Below the pieces are notes generated by a model, which saw nothing but the letters and a program-made list of their open reading frames with translations, had not been told where the DNA came from and did not search any database. A DNA stretch of 64,000 nucleotides from [Enterobacter] lignolyticus SCF1 (lineage in GTDB: Bacteria; Pseudomonadota; Gammaproteobacteria; Enterobacterales; Enterobacteriaceae): assembly GCF_000164865.1 (NCBI RefSeq), contig NC_014618.1, positions 62,001 through 126,000 of the forward strand, written 5' to 3'. The position numbers were made by a program, and so were the translations under genes. Of this stretch, positions 33,280 through 41,338 are shown piece after piece. Positions within the stretch are counted from its first letter, which is position 1, and the number at the start of each line of letters is the position of its first letter.

Positions 33280-34584
33280 ATGTCGCTCTGGTTTTCTCAC
33301 CCTCTGTTCATCCCTTCACTGATTGTCGGCCTGACTGTCCTGCTCTGGGCCACGTCGCTGCTGCCGGAGTTTATTGCTGCGCTGCTGTTTTTTACCGCAG
33401 CGATGATGGCGAAAATCGCCCCGCCGGACGTTATCTTTGGCGGCTTTGCCTCCTCGGCGTTCTGGCTGGTGTTCAGCGGCTTCGTGCTGGGGGTCGCCAT
33501 CCGTAAAACGGGGCTGGCGGATCGCGCCGCCCGGGCGCTTTCCGTCAGGCTTACCGACTCCTGGCCGCAGATGGTGGCGAGCGTGGTGCTGCTGAGCTAT
33601 GCGCTGGCGTTCGTGATGCCGTCCAATATGGGTCGCATCGCGCTGCTGATGCCGATTGTCGCGGCGATGGCGGCGCGCGCCGGGATCCACGAGGGCACCC
33701 GCGCCTGGTATGGCCTGGCGCTGGCGGTGGGGTTCGGTACGTTTCAGCTCTCCGCCACCATTTTACCGGCCAACGTGCCCAACCTTGTGATGAGCGGCGC
33801 CGCGGAAGGCTCGTACGGCATTCATCTGAACTATTTGCCCTATCTGCTGCTGCATACGCCGGTGCTGGGCTGGCTGAAGGGGGCGCTGCTGGTGGGGCTT
33901 ATCTGCTGGCTGTTTCCCGGAAAGCCGACGCCGCCGAAGGCGCTTGCGCCCTTGGCGCCCATGAGCGCCGACGAAAAGCGGCTGGCATGGCTGCTGGCCG
34001 TGGTGTTGACGCTGTGGGTGACCGAGAGCTGGCACGGAATTGGTCCGGCGTGGACGGGGCTTGCCGCCGCCTGCGTGACCCTGCTGCCGCGGGTCGGTTT
34101 TATCAGCGGCGAAGAGTTCGCCAGCGGGGTCAATTTCCGTACCTGCCTGTACGTCGCCGGTATTCTGGGGCTGGCGATTACCGTGACGCAAACCGGCATC
34201 GGCGACGCCGTCGGGCAGGCGCTGCTGCGCGTGATGCCGCTGGACCCTGAGCGCCCGTTTACCAGCTTCCTCGCGCTGAGCGGGATAACCACCGTGCTCA
34301 ACTTTATCATGACCGCCAACGGCGTACCGGCGCTGTACACCACCTTTGCCCAGAGCTTCGCCGATGCGACGGGCTTCCCACTGCTGAGCGTGATTATGGT
34401 GCAGGTATTAGGCTATTCCACGCCGCTGCTGCCGTATCAGGCGTCGCCTATCGTGGTGGCGATGGGGCTGGGCAAGGTGCCGGCAAAGGCCGGAATGAAG
34501 CTGTGCCTGGCGCTGGCGCTGGCGACGTATCTGCTGCTGCTACCGCTGGATTATCTGTGGTTTAGCGTGCTGGGCCGGCTGTAA
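33280..34584 (+). CDS. SLC13/ArsB-like ion transporter
   Basis: A 434-residue protein with 10-12 hydrophobic segments. FWLVFSGFVLGVAIRKTGLADRAAR and AFVMPSNMGRIALLMPIVAAM (the SN-type loop) match the SLC13/CitMHS-like ion transporter superfamily; the second loop is QVLGYSTPLLPYQASPIVVA. Likely an anion (carboxylate or sulfate) carrier, but the substrate cannot be told. It starts at an ATG behind ACAGGAGACAGGA. E. coli has no gene here between cdh and tpiA. Its stop overlaps the start of the tpiA terminator. Confidence 0.75.
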   Translation: MSLWFSHPLFIPSLIVGLTVLLWATSLLPEFIAALLFFTAAMMAKIAPPDVIFGGFASSAFWLVFSGFVLGVAIRKTGLADRAARALSVRLTDSWPQMVASVVLLSYALAFVMPSNMGRIALLMPIVAAMAARAGIHEGTRAWYGLALAVGFGTFQLSATILPANVPNLVMSGAAEGSYGIHLNYLPYLLLHTPVLGWLKGALLVGLICWLFPGKPTPPKALAPLAPMSADEKRLAWLLAVVLTLWVTESWHGIGPAWTGLAAACVTLLPRVGFISGEEFASGVNFRTCLYVAGILGLAITVTQTGIGDAVGQALLRVMPLDPERPFTSFLALSGITTVLNFIMTANGVPALYTTFAQSFADATGFPLLSVIMVQVLGYSTPLLPYQASPIVVAMGLGKVPAKAGMKLCLALALATYLLLLPLDYLWFSVLGRL

Positions 34585-34617
34585 AAAAAAGCCCGGTGGC
34601 GCTAGCGCTCACCGGGC
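34583..34617 (-). terminator. tpiA terminator with REP-like stem
   Basis: GCCCGGTG-GCGCTAGCGC-CACCGGGC type palindrome (34591-34617) preceded on the plus strand by eight A, giving eight T on the tpiA strand. It also resembles an enterobacterial REP element. Confidence 0.85.
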
Positions 34618-34642
34618 CTGGGTTTTCATCGGCGAAGGTGAA

Positions 34643-35410
34643 TTACGCCTGTTTAGCCGCTTCTGCTGCTTTAACGATAACGGCGAAAGCGTCCGCTTTC
34701 AGGGATGCGCCGCCAACCAGCGCGCCGTCGATGTCCGGCTGGGTGAACAGCTCAGCAGCGTTAGCCGCGTTTACGGAACCGCCGTACTGGATGATGACCT
34801 GCTCAGCGACGCTGGCGTCAGCTTTGGCAATGTGGTCACGGATGAATTTGTGAACCGCCTGTGCCTGCGCAGGCGTTGCTGATTTGCCGGTGCCGATAGC
34901 CCATACTGGCTCGTAAGCGATAACCGCGCCAACGAACGCCGCCGCGCCCTGAGTTTTCAGGACCGCGTCAATCTGGCGTGCGCACACTTCTTCGGTTTTG
35001 CCCGCTTCGTTTTCTGCTTCGGTTTCACCGATGCACAGAACCGGAATCAGACCCTGCTCTTTCAGCACGGCGAATTTTTTAGCGATGAATTCGTCGGATT
35101 CTTTGTGGTAAGTACGACGCTCAGAGTGACCGATGATGATGTATTTCGCACCGATATCTTTCAGCATTTCAGCGGAGGTTTCACCGGTGAACGCGCCGGA
35201 CAGGTTAACGTCAACGTTCTGCGCACCCAGTACGATGTGGCTGCCGTCTGCGGCATGTTTAGCCAGATCCAGGTACATGTCCGGCGGCGCGATAGCGACC
35301 GCACAGCCGGTCACGCCAGCCAGCTCTTTACGCAGGTTAGCAACCAGCTCGTTTACCATGTGGCGGCTGCCGTTCAGTTTCCAGTTACCCATCACTAAAG
35401 GATGTCGCAT
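34643..35410 (-). CDS. tpiA: triosephosphate isomerase
   Basis: A 255-residue TIM barrel, normal length. MRHPLVMGNWKLNGS holds Asn11/Lys13, GHSERRTYHKE the catalytic His95, VIAYEPVWAIGTGKSATPAQ the catalytic Glu167 and flexible loop 6, and IIQYGGSVNAANA the phosphate loop. It interconverts DHAP and glyceraldehyde 3-phosphate, linking glycerol use (glpFK nearby) to glycolysis. Confidence 0.98.
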   Translation of the reverse strand: MRHPLVMGNWKLNGSRHMVNELVANLRKELAGVTGCAVAIAPPDMYLDLAKHAADGSHIVLGAQNVDVNLSGAFTGETSAEMLKDIGAKYIIIGHSERRTYHKESDEFIAKKFAVLKEQGLIPVLCIGETEAENEAGKTEEVCARQIDAVLKTQGAAAFVGAVIAYEPVWAIGTGKSATPAQAQAVHKFIRDHIAKADASVAEQVIIQYGGSVNAANAAELFTQPDIDGALVGGASLKADAFAVIVKAAEAAKQA

Positions 35411-35520
35411 TGTAAGTCTCCACGCTAAATAAGCGAATTAAGGAAGATGGCCGCCCCGTCAGGGCAGCATGGTCTGAGAAACAGTATAGAGATCCCGCAC
35501 TGGAAAGGCTTTGCTTTTTG

Positions 35521-36120
35521 TCATTTATTCTCGCCTTGCAGCGTTTCAGATAGCGCCAGCTTAATCGGTTCAACAGCGAAGGTCAGCCCCTTTTCGCCGT
35601 TATCTGCCACCACATAGCGAATCGCGCCTTCGATGCTGGCGTAATAGTGTTTGTTCTTCCCGGAGGTCAGCAGCTTTTGCAGTTTTTGCAGGCTTTGCGG
35701 CCTGGTCATCGCCGGGGTGAAGAGGCGCAGCACCGCGGCCATATACTCCAGCGCTTTCGCTTTGGCGGCTTTCTGCTCTGGCCCCTGAATCGGCAGCCAG
35801 GTGATTTGCATCGACTTAATCTTCATCGTCCCGGGCTCAAGGGCGGTCGAGGCGTACAGGTTCTCATTGATTTTGCTCGCCGCGCGGGTCAGGTTCTGCG
35901 GGTCGCGGCTGGTGGCGATGGCGCGAAACTCATTGAGTTGCAGGGAAGGGTTGTCGGCGTTGAATTTCTCCCGAAACTGGCTGATGGAGAGATCGAACGT
36001 CGGCGCGCCGGAGAGCAGATACGGGGCCGCCGTTGTCCCGGACTCGTCCGCAGACAGGGCGCGTTGGCCCGCCGTCAGCCCCACAAGCCCGATGAAACAC
36101 AGAGTCAGCCACTTATTCAT
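35521..36120 (-). CDS. yiiQ: DUF1454 periplasmic protein YiiQ
   Basis: A 199-residue protein with a signal peptide (MNKWLTLCFIGLVGLTAGQRALS). PYLLSGAPTFDLSISQFREKFN and YYASIEGAIRYVVADNGEKGLTFAVEPIKLALSE mark the YiiQ family. Function unknown; it is exported and soluble. It lies upstream of tpiA on the same strand as in E. coli, 110 bases away. Confidence 0.88.
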   Translation of the reverse strand: MNKWLTLCFIGLVGLTAGQRALSADESGTTAAPYLLSGAPTFDLSISQFREKFNADNPSLQLNEFRAIATSRDPQNLTRAASKINENLYASTALEPGTMKIKSMQITWLPIQGPEQKAAKAKALEYMAAVLRLFTPAMTRPQSLQKLQKLLTSGKNKHYYASIEGAIRYVVADNGEKGLTFAVEPIKLALSETLQGENK

Positions 36121-36234
36121 GCACGTTACCTAAGAAATTTCATGCCGATGATTAAAACGGGAAAACGCCCCGCTTGTCAAAAAGTCACAACTCCAGGGTA
36201 AACTACGCGCCACTCTGAGAATAAGGAACGCCTG

Positions 36235-36654
36235 ATGACCCTGCAGCAGTGGTTATTTTCAATCAACGGCCGTATTGGACGCCGTGACTTCTGGGTGTGG
36301 ATCGGCATTTGGGTGCTGGCCATGATTGTGCTCTTCACGCTTGCCGGCAGCGGCTGGCTGAGCCTGCAGACCGCGGCGTTCGCGCTGGTGTGCCTGCTGT
36401 GGCCGACGGCGGCGGTGACCGTCAAACGGCTGCACGACCGCGGGAAATCCGGTATCTGGGCGCTGCTGATGATTCTGGCCTGGATGCTGCTGGCAGGGAA
36501 CTGGGCGATGCTGCCGGGCGTCTGGCAGTGGGGCGTCGGGCGGTTTATCCCAACGCTTATCATCGTCATGATGCTGATTGACCTTGGCGCGTTTGTCGGC
36601 ACCCAGGGCGAGAACAAGTACGGCAAGGATACTCAGGACGTGAAGTATCGCTGA
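36235..36654 (+). CDS. yiiR: DUF805 membrane protein YiiR
   Basis: A 139-residue protein with four hydrophobic helices. MTLQQWLFSINGRIGRRDFW and VKRLHDRGKSGIWALLMI are the two DUF805 patterns. Role unknown. Its stop codon touches the fpr stop (36654/36655), so yiiS and uspD, found between them in E. coli, are missing. Confidence 0.88.
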   Translation: MTLQQWLFSINGRIGRRDFWVWIGIWVLAMIVLFTLAGSGWLSLQTAAFALVCLLWPTAAVTVKRLHDRGKSGIWALLMILAWMLLAGNWAMLPGVWQWGVGRFIPTLIIVMMLIDLGAFVGTQGENKYGKDTQDVKYR

Positions 36655-37401
36655 TTACCAGTAGTGCTCGGCGGTCATGTGGCCCGGCCGACGGCGCAGG
36701 TGTTTGGTCATCTGTCGGGTCTCTTTCAGCAGCTGCTGGGTGTCGCGCACCATCTGTGGGTTGCCGCACAGCATCACATGGCTGTTTTCAGCGGTCATCG
36801 TCAGGCCGACGGCCGATTCCAGCGCGCCGCTGTCGATAAGCGCCGGGACGCGCCCGGTCAGCGAACCGGCGACGCTTTCCCGGCTCACCACGGTTTGAAT
36901 AAGCAGTTTGCCGCCATAGCGCTGCTCCAGCTCGCGCATCAGCGGCAGATAGCTTAAATCCGCGGCATAGCGCACCGCATGCACCAGCACCAGGTTATTG
37001 AAGCGGTCGAGATCGCGGCCTTCCTGCAGGATTGAGAGGTAAGGGCCCAGCGCCGTGCCGGTCGCCAGCATCCACAGGTTATCGCAGGCCGGAACCTCCT
37101 CCAGTACAAAGAAGCCCGCCGCCTCGCTCACCACCTGAACCTCATCGCCGGGCTTCAGCGCCGCCAGGCGCGGACTCAGCTTACCGTCCGGCACCGTGAC
37201 CAGATAAAACTCCAGCTCGGGGTTTCCCGGCGCGTTGACGTAGGAATAGGCGCGCTGTACGCGCTCGCCGTCGATCTCCAGCCCAAGCTTGGTGAACTGT
37301 CCGGCCGTGAAGGGATGTACGGGGGCATGTACGGTGAGGCTGAACAAGGTGTCTGTCCAGAACTCAATGTTGGTGACTTTTCCTGTGACCCAGTCCGCCA
37401 T
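36655..37401 (-). CDS. fpr: ferredoxin/flavodoxin-NADP+ reductase
   Basis: A 248-residue FAD enzyme, the same length as E. coli Fpr. RAYSYVNAPGNPELEFYLV is the FAD site, LATGTALGPYLSILQEG the NADP binding motif, and the C-terminal GHMTAEHYW ends with the aromatic residue typical of the bacterial group. It passes electrons between NADPH and flavodoxin or ferredoxin and is a SoxRS target in E. coli. The 103-base upstream gap to glpX may carry its promoter. Confidence 0.95.
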   Translation of the reverse strand: MADWVTGKVTNIEFWTDTLFSLTVHAPVHPFTAGQFTKLGLEIDGERVQRAYSYVNAPGNPELEFYLVTVPDGKLSPRLAALKPGDEVQVVSEAAGFFVLEEVPACDNLWMLATGTALGPYLSILQEGRDLDRFNNLVLVHAVRYAADLSYLPLMRELEQRYGGKLLIQTVVSRESVAGSLTGRVPALIDSGALESAVGLTMTAENSHVMLCGNPQMVRDTQQLLKETRQMTKHLRRRPGHMTAEHYW

Positions 37402-37504
37402 GACGCTCTCCTCTGTGCGTGAATATTTCTATCTTCGTCACTTGAGGAGGAGATTTCCAGCCCAACGGGGCCGGAAAGCTCAATTGATCAAATATCGTCG
37501 GAAA

Positions 37505-38515
37505 TCAAAGGATATGGCGCTGTACGTCCGGGTCTTTGCGGTCGAGATAGTGGATGGACTGAATACGGCGGATGGTGCGGGATTTGCCGCGGATCAGCAG
37601 CGTTTCAGTGGTGGCCATGTTGCCTTTACGGCTGATGCCCTCCAGCAGATCGCCTTTGGTGATGCCGGTGGCGGAGAAAATCACGTTATCGCTGCGCGCC
37701 ATATCGTCCAGACGCAGCACCTTGCCGGCCTCAATGCCCATCGCCGCGCAGCGGGCAAGTTCGCTCTCGCCGATACGGCGATTTTCGTCGCTGTCGCCTT
37801 TCACCTCGTGGCGGGCCAGCAGACGGCCCTGCATGTCGCCGTCCAGCGCGCGGATCACCGCCGCGGAGACAACGCCTTCCGGCGCGCCGCCGATACCGTA
37901 CAGGACGTCGACTTCGCTGTCTGGCATGCAGGTGAGGATAGAGGCGGCAACGTCGCCGTCCGGAATGGCGAATACGCGCACGCCGAGCTGCTGGAGTTCA
38001 TCGATAACCGCGTCATGACGCGGTTTCGCCAGAATAGTGACGGTCAGCTCGTCGAGCGGTTTGCCAAGCGCCGCTGCGATGTTGCGCAGGTTGTCCGCCA
38101 GCGGCAGACTGAGGTCGATAACCCCTTTGGCGCCCGGGCCGACAATCAGTTTTTCCATGTACATGTCCGGCGCGTTCAGGAAACAGCCCTTATCGCCGAC
38201 CGCCAGTACCGCCAGCGCGTTGGCCTGGCCCATCGCCGTCATGCGCGTGCCTTCGATAGGGTCGACGGCGATATCCACCGCGTCGCCGTTGCCGGTCCCG
38301 ACCTGTTCGCCGATATAGAGCATCGGCGCCTCGTCGATCTCCCCTTCGCCGATAACGATGGTGCCATCGATATTGACCTGGTTAAGCATGATGCGCATGG
38401 CGTGTACCGCCGCGCCGTCGGCCGCGTTTTTATCGCCGCGCCCTAGCCATTTGTAGCCCGCAAGCGCCGCCGCTTCGGTAACGCGTGAAAATTCGATGGC
38501 AAGTTCTCGTCTCAT
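37505..38515 (-). CDS. glpX: fructose-1,6-bisphosphatase class II
   Basis: A 336-residue enzyme, full length. GDKNAADGAAVHAMR, GEGEIDEAPMLYIGE and DPIEGTRMTAMGQ hold the metal and substrate residues, and YGIGGAPEGVVSAAVIRALDG follows. It makes fructose 6-phosphate in gluconeogenesis during growth on glycerol. Normally third gene of glpFKX; here it is 9.5 kb from glpK and starts 44 bases behind the recG stop without a clear terminator between, so it is probably transcribed from the gmk/spoT/recG operon or from a local promoter. CCTCCACAATGAG before the ATG offers only a modest ribosome site. Confidence 0.96.
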   Translation of the reverse strand: MRRELAIEFSRVTEAAALAGYKWLGRGDKNAADGAAVHAMRIMLNQVNIDGTIVIGEGEIDEAPMLYIGEQVGTGNGDAVDIAVDPIEGTRMTAMGQANALAVLAVGDKGCFLNAPDMYMEKLIVGPGAKGVIDLSLPLADNLRNIAAALGKPLDELTVTILAKPRHDAVIDELQQLGVRVFAIPDGDVAASILTCMPDSEVDVLYGIGGAPEGVVSAAVIRALDGDMQGRLLARHEVKGDSDENRRIGESELARCAAMGIEAGKVLRLDDMARSDNVIFSATGITKGDLLEGISRKGNMATTETLLIRGKSRTIRRIQSIHYLDRKDPDVQRHIL

Positions 38516-38559
38516 AGCAAACTCATTGTGGAGGCTAAAATTTCACGCAGAGCGGCGCT

Positions 38560-40641
38560 CTACGCGTTGGAATATCGTTCGGTTTCCGGCATCCAGCGCT
38601 CAATAAGCGCCAGCGCCTGCTGCGGGTATTTTTCGTGAATATGGCGCGCAATGCGCTGAACGTCAGGAATAATGGCCTGATCGCGCAGCAGGTCGGCGAC
38701 TTTAAATTCGGCGTTGCCGGTCTGGCGGGTGCCGAGCAGTTCGCCAGGGCCGCGGATCTCCAGATCTTTTTGCGCAATCACGAAACCGTCGTTGCTGTCG
38801 CGCAGCACCTGCAGACGCATCTGCGCGGTTTTCGACAGCGGCGATTTATAGAGCAGCACGCAGTGTGAGGCGACCGCGCCGCGCCCGACGCGGCCTCTGA
38901 GCTGGTGCAGCTGGGCCAGTCCCAGGCGCTCCGGGTTTTCGATGATCATCAGGCTGGCGTTCGGCACATCCACCCCGACCTCAATCACGGTGGTGGCGAT
39001 CAGCAGATGCAGCTCGCCCTGCTTGAATCCCTGCATCACCGCCTGCTTCTCGGCAGGCTTCATGCGCCCGTGAACCAACCCGATATTCAGTTCCGGCAGG
39101 GCTAATTTTAGCTCCTCCCAGGTAGCCTCCGCCGCCTGGGCTTCCAGCAGCTCTGACTCTTCAATCAGCGTACACACCCAGTAGGCCTGACGGCCCTCGG
39201 CGGTGCAGGCGTGGCGTACCCGGTCGATAATATCGCTGCGGCGGGTGTCGGCAATGGCGACGGTGGTGACCGGCGTGCGGCCCGGCGGTAGTTCGTCGAT
39301 AACGGAGGTGTCGAGATCGGCGTAGGCGGTCATCGCCAGAGTGCGCGGAATGGGGGTGGCGGTCATGATCAGCTGGTGCGGGTGAAAGCCCTGCTGCTGG
39401 CCTTTTTCCCACAGCGCCAGCCGCTGATGCACGCCAAAGCGGTGCTGTTCGTCGATAATCACCAGCGCCAGGCCGTTGAACTGCACCTGCTCCTGGAAGA
39501 TGGCGTGGGTACCGACAATCATCTGCACCTGACCGCTGGCGATAGCCTCCTGCTGAGCGAGACGCGCCTTGCCCTTTTGCTTACCCGCCAGCCAGCCCAC
39601 TTCGACGCCGAGCGGCGCGAACCAGGCGCGAAAGTTGTTTGCATGTTGCTCGGCAAGCAGTTCGGTGGGCGCCATCAGCGCCACCTGGTTGCCGTGGGCA
39701 ATCGCCCGCAGCGCGGCCAGCGCGGCGACCAGCGTTTTTCCTGAGCCGACGTCGCCCTGCACCAGGCGCATCATCGGAACATCCTGCGCCATATCATGCT
39801 CAATTTCGCCCACCACCCGCGCCTGCGCGCCCGTTGGCCTGAACGGCAGCGCATCGAGCAGCGCCTGCTTGAGGTTATCCCGCGGCGACAGCGGCTGGGC
39901 ATGATAGCGCTGAGCCCCGGCGCGCAGCGCCAGCATGCTCAGGTTATGCGCCAGCAGCTCTTCCATAATCAGACGACGCTGCGCAGGGTGCTGCCCGCTT
40001 TCGAGGTCGCTCAGCTGTAGCGACGGTGGCGGGCGGTGTAGCGTGCGCAGCGCTTCGGGCAGGCTCATCATTCCCTGCGCCAGTTCGGGCGGCAGTAGTT
40101 CGGCGATGGCGCAGGTTTCCAGCAGGTCCAGCGCCTGGTCGGTGAGCTTGCGCAGGGTGGCCTGCCGTACGCCCTCGGTCGTGGGGTAGACCGGGGTCAA
40201 CGTTTCCTGTAGCGCCGGCGTGCTGAGGTCGCCCTGCACGCGGTATTCCGGGTGGATCATCTCCGCGCCGTATTTGCCGCGTCTGGCTTCGCCGTAAGCA
40301 AGCACGCGTTTTCCCGCGGCGAGGCTGTTTTTCATCGCCGCGTTGAAGTTGAAAAAGCGCATGGTGAGGATGCCGGTGCCGTCGCTAATCTGGCAGGTCA
40401 TCATCCGGCGGCCGCCAAAGGTGATATTGCAGTTGAGCACTTCGCCTTCTACCGTGGCGTAAACGCCCGGCAGCAGGTCATTGATGGTATAGAGATGGGT
40501 GCGGTCTTCGTAGCGTAACGGCAGGTGCAGCAGCAGATCCTGCACGTTGTGCAGACCGATTTTTGCGAGTTTATTGGTTTGCGCCGCGCCAACGCCGGTT
40601 AATGCACTTAATGGCACGGCATCCAGTAAGCGCCCCTGCAT
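38560..40641 (-). CDS. recG: ATP-dependent DNA helicase RecG
   Basis: A 693-residue helicase, E. coli length. The N-terminal wedge (OB) domain is at about 50-150. LVQGDVGSGKTLVAALAALR is Walker A (GDVGSGKT), IIDEQHRFGV Walker B, TATPIPRTLAM motif III, and ATTVIEVGVDVPNASLMIIE with QLRGRVGRG motifs V and VI. It remodels stalled forks and Holliday junctions. It starts three bases behind the trmH stop and has a TAG stop. The next gene downstream is glpX instead of the convergent gltS known from E. coli. Confidence 0.97.
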   Translation of the reverse strand: MQGRLLDAVPLSALTGVGAAQTNKLAKIGLHNVQDLLLHLPLRYEDRTHLYTINDLLPGVYATVEGEVLNCNITFGGRRMMTCQISDGTGILTMRFFNFNAAMKNSLAAGKRVLAYGEARRGKYGAEMIHPEYRVQGDLSTPALQETLTPVYPTTEGVRQATLRKLTDQALDLLETCAIAELLPPELAQGMMSLPEALRTLHRPPPSLQLSDLESGQHPAQRRLIMEELLAHNLSMLALRAGAQRYHAQPLSPRDNLKQALLDALPFRPTGAQARVVGEIEHDMAQDVPMMRLVQGDVGSGKTLVAALAALRAIAHGNQVALMAPTELLAEQHANNFRAWFAPLGVEVGWLAGKQKGKARLAQQEAIASGQVQMIVGTHAIFQEQVQFNGLALVIIDEQHRFGVHQRLALWEKGQQQGFHPHQLIMTATPIPRTLAMTAYADLDTSVIDELPPGRTPVTTVAIADTRRSDIIDRVRHACTAEGRQAYWVCTLIEESELLEAQAAEATWEELKLALPELNIGLVHGRMKPAEKQAVMQGFKQGELHLLIATTVIEVGVDVPNASLMIIENPERLGLAQLHQLRGRVGRGAVASHCVLLYKSPLSKTAQMRLQVLRDSNDGFVIAQKDLEIRGPGELLGTRQTGNAEFKVADLLRDQAIIPDVQRIARHIHEKYPQQALALIERWMPETERYSNA

Positions 40642-40644
40642 GGC

Positions 40645-41334
40645 TTAACCTGCCGCCTGCATGGTCGCCCACCACGCGGCATCAGCGTCGATTTCGCCGC
40701 TGTCGTTGACGTGCGGGTAGGGAAGGCCTTTGCGTTTCGCCACTTTCGCCAGCACCGGATAGCCGCCTTCAAACAGCAAACGCTGCTGCTCTTCCTGCGG
40801 CAGCGTGCTGTTTTCGCGCAGGTACATGCCGGCATTTTGCCGCTGGCGCTGCGCCTCGTAGAGGATAAGCGCGGAGGCGACGGAGACGTTCAGCGACTGC
40901 ACCATGCCGATCATCGGGATGATGATGTCCTGGTCAGCCAGCGCCAGCGCTTCTTCGGTGATACCGGTTTTCTCCTGCCCCATCAGGATGCAGGTCGGGC
41001 GGGTGTAGTCTATCTCGCGAAAATCGACGGCGCTGTCAGAAAGATGCGTGGCGAGGATCTGCATGCCGCGGCCTTTCAGCTGTGCTACGGCGTCGCCGAT
41101 GGTGCGGTGGGTTTTCACCGACACCCAGCTGTTGCTGCCCGCGGCGGTAGAGGCCATCGTGCGCATGCGGTTGCCCGGCCACACGGCGTGCACTTCGTGG
41201 ACGCCGACGGCATCGGCGGTACGTACGATCGCCGAGACGTTATGGGGTTTATGGACCTGCTCCATGCAGACCGTCAGGTCAGGCTGACGCCTGGCGAGCA
41301 TCTCACGGATACGCGCATAACGCTGTGAATTCAT
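40645..41334 (-). CDS. trmH: tRNA (guanosine-18-2'-O)-methyltransferase
   Basis: A 229-residue SPOUT methyltransferase, E. coli length. NVSAIVRTADAVGVHEVHAVWP (motif 1), CILMGQEKTGITEEAL (motif 2) and IPMIGMVQSLNVSVASALILYE (motif 3, knot) are clear. It methylates G18 in the D loop of tRNAs with SAM. Located between spoT and recG as usual, with gaps of only a few bases. Confidence 0.96.
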   Translation of the reverse strand: MNSQRYARIREMLARRQPDLTVCMEQVHKPHNVSAIVRTADAVGVHEVHAVWPGNRMRTMASTAAGSNSWVSVKTHRTIGDAVAQLKGRGMQILATHLSDSAVDFREIDYTRPTCILMGQEKTGITEEALALADQDIIIPMIGMVQSLNVSVASALILYEAQRQRQNAGMYLRENSTLPQEEQQRLLFEGGYPVLAKVAKRKGLPYPHVNDSGEIDADAAWWATMQAAG

Positions 41335-41338
41335 AAAA

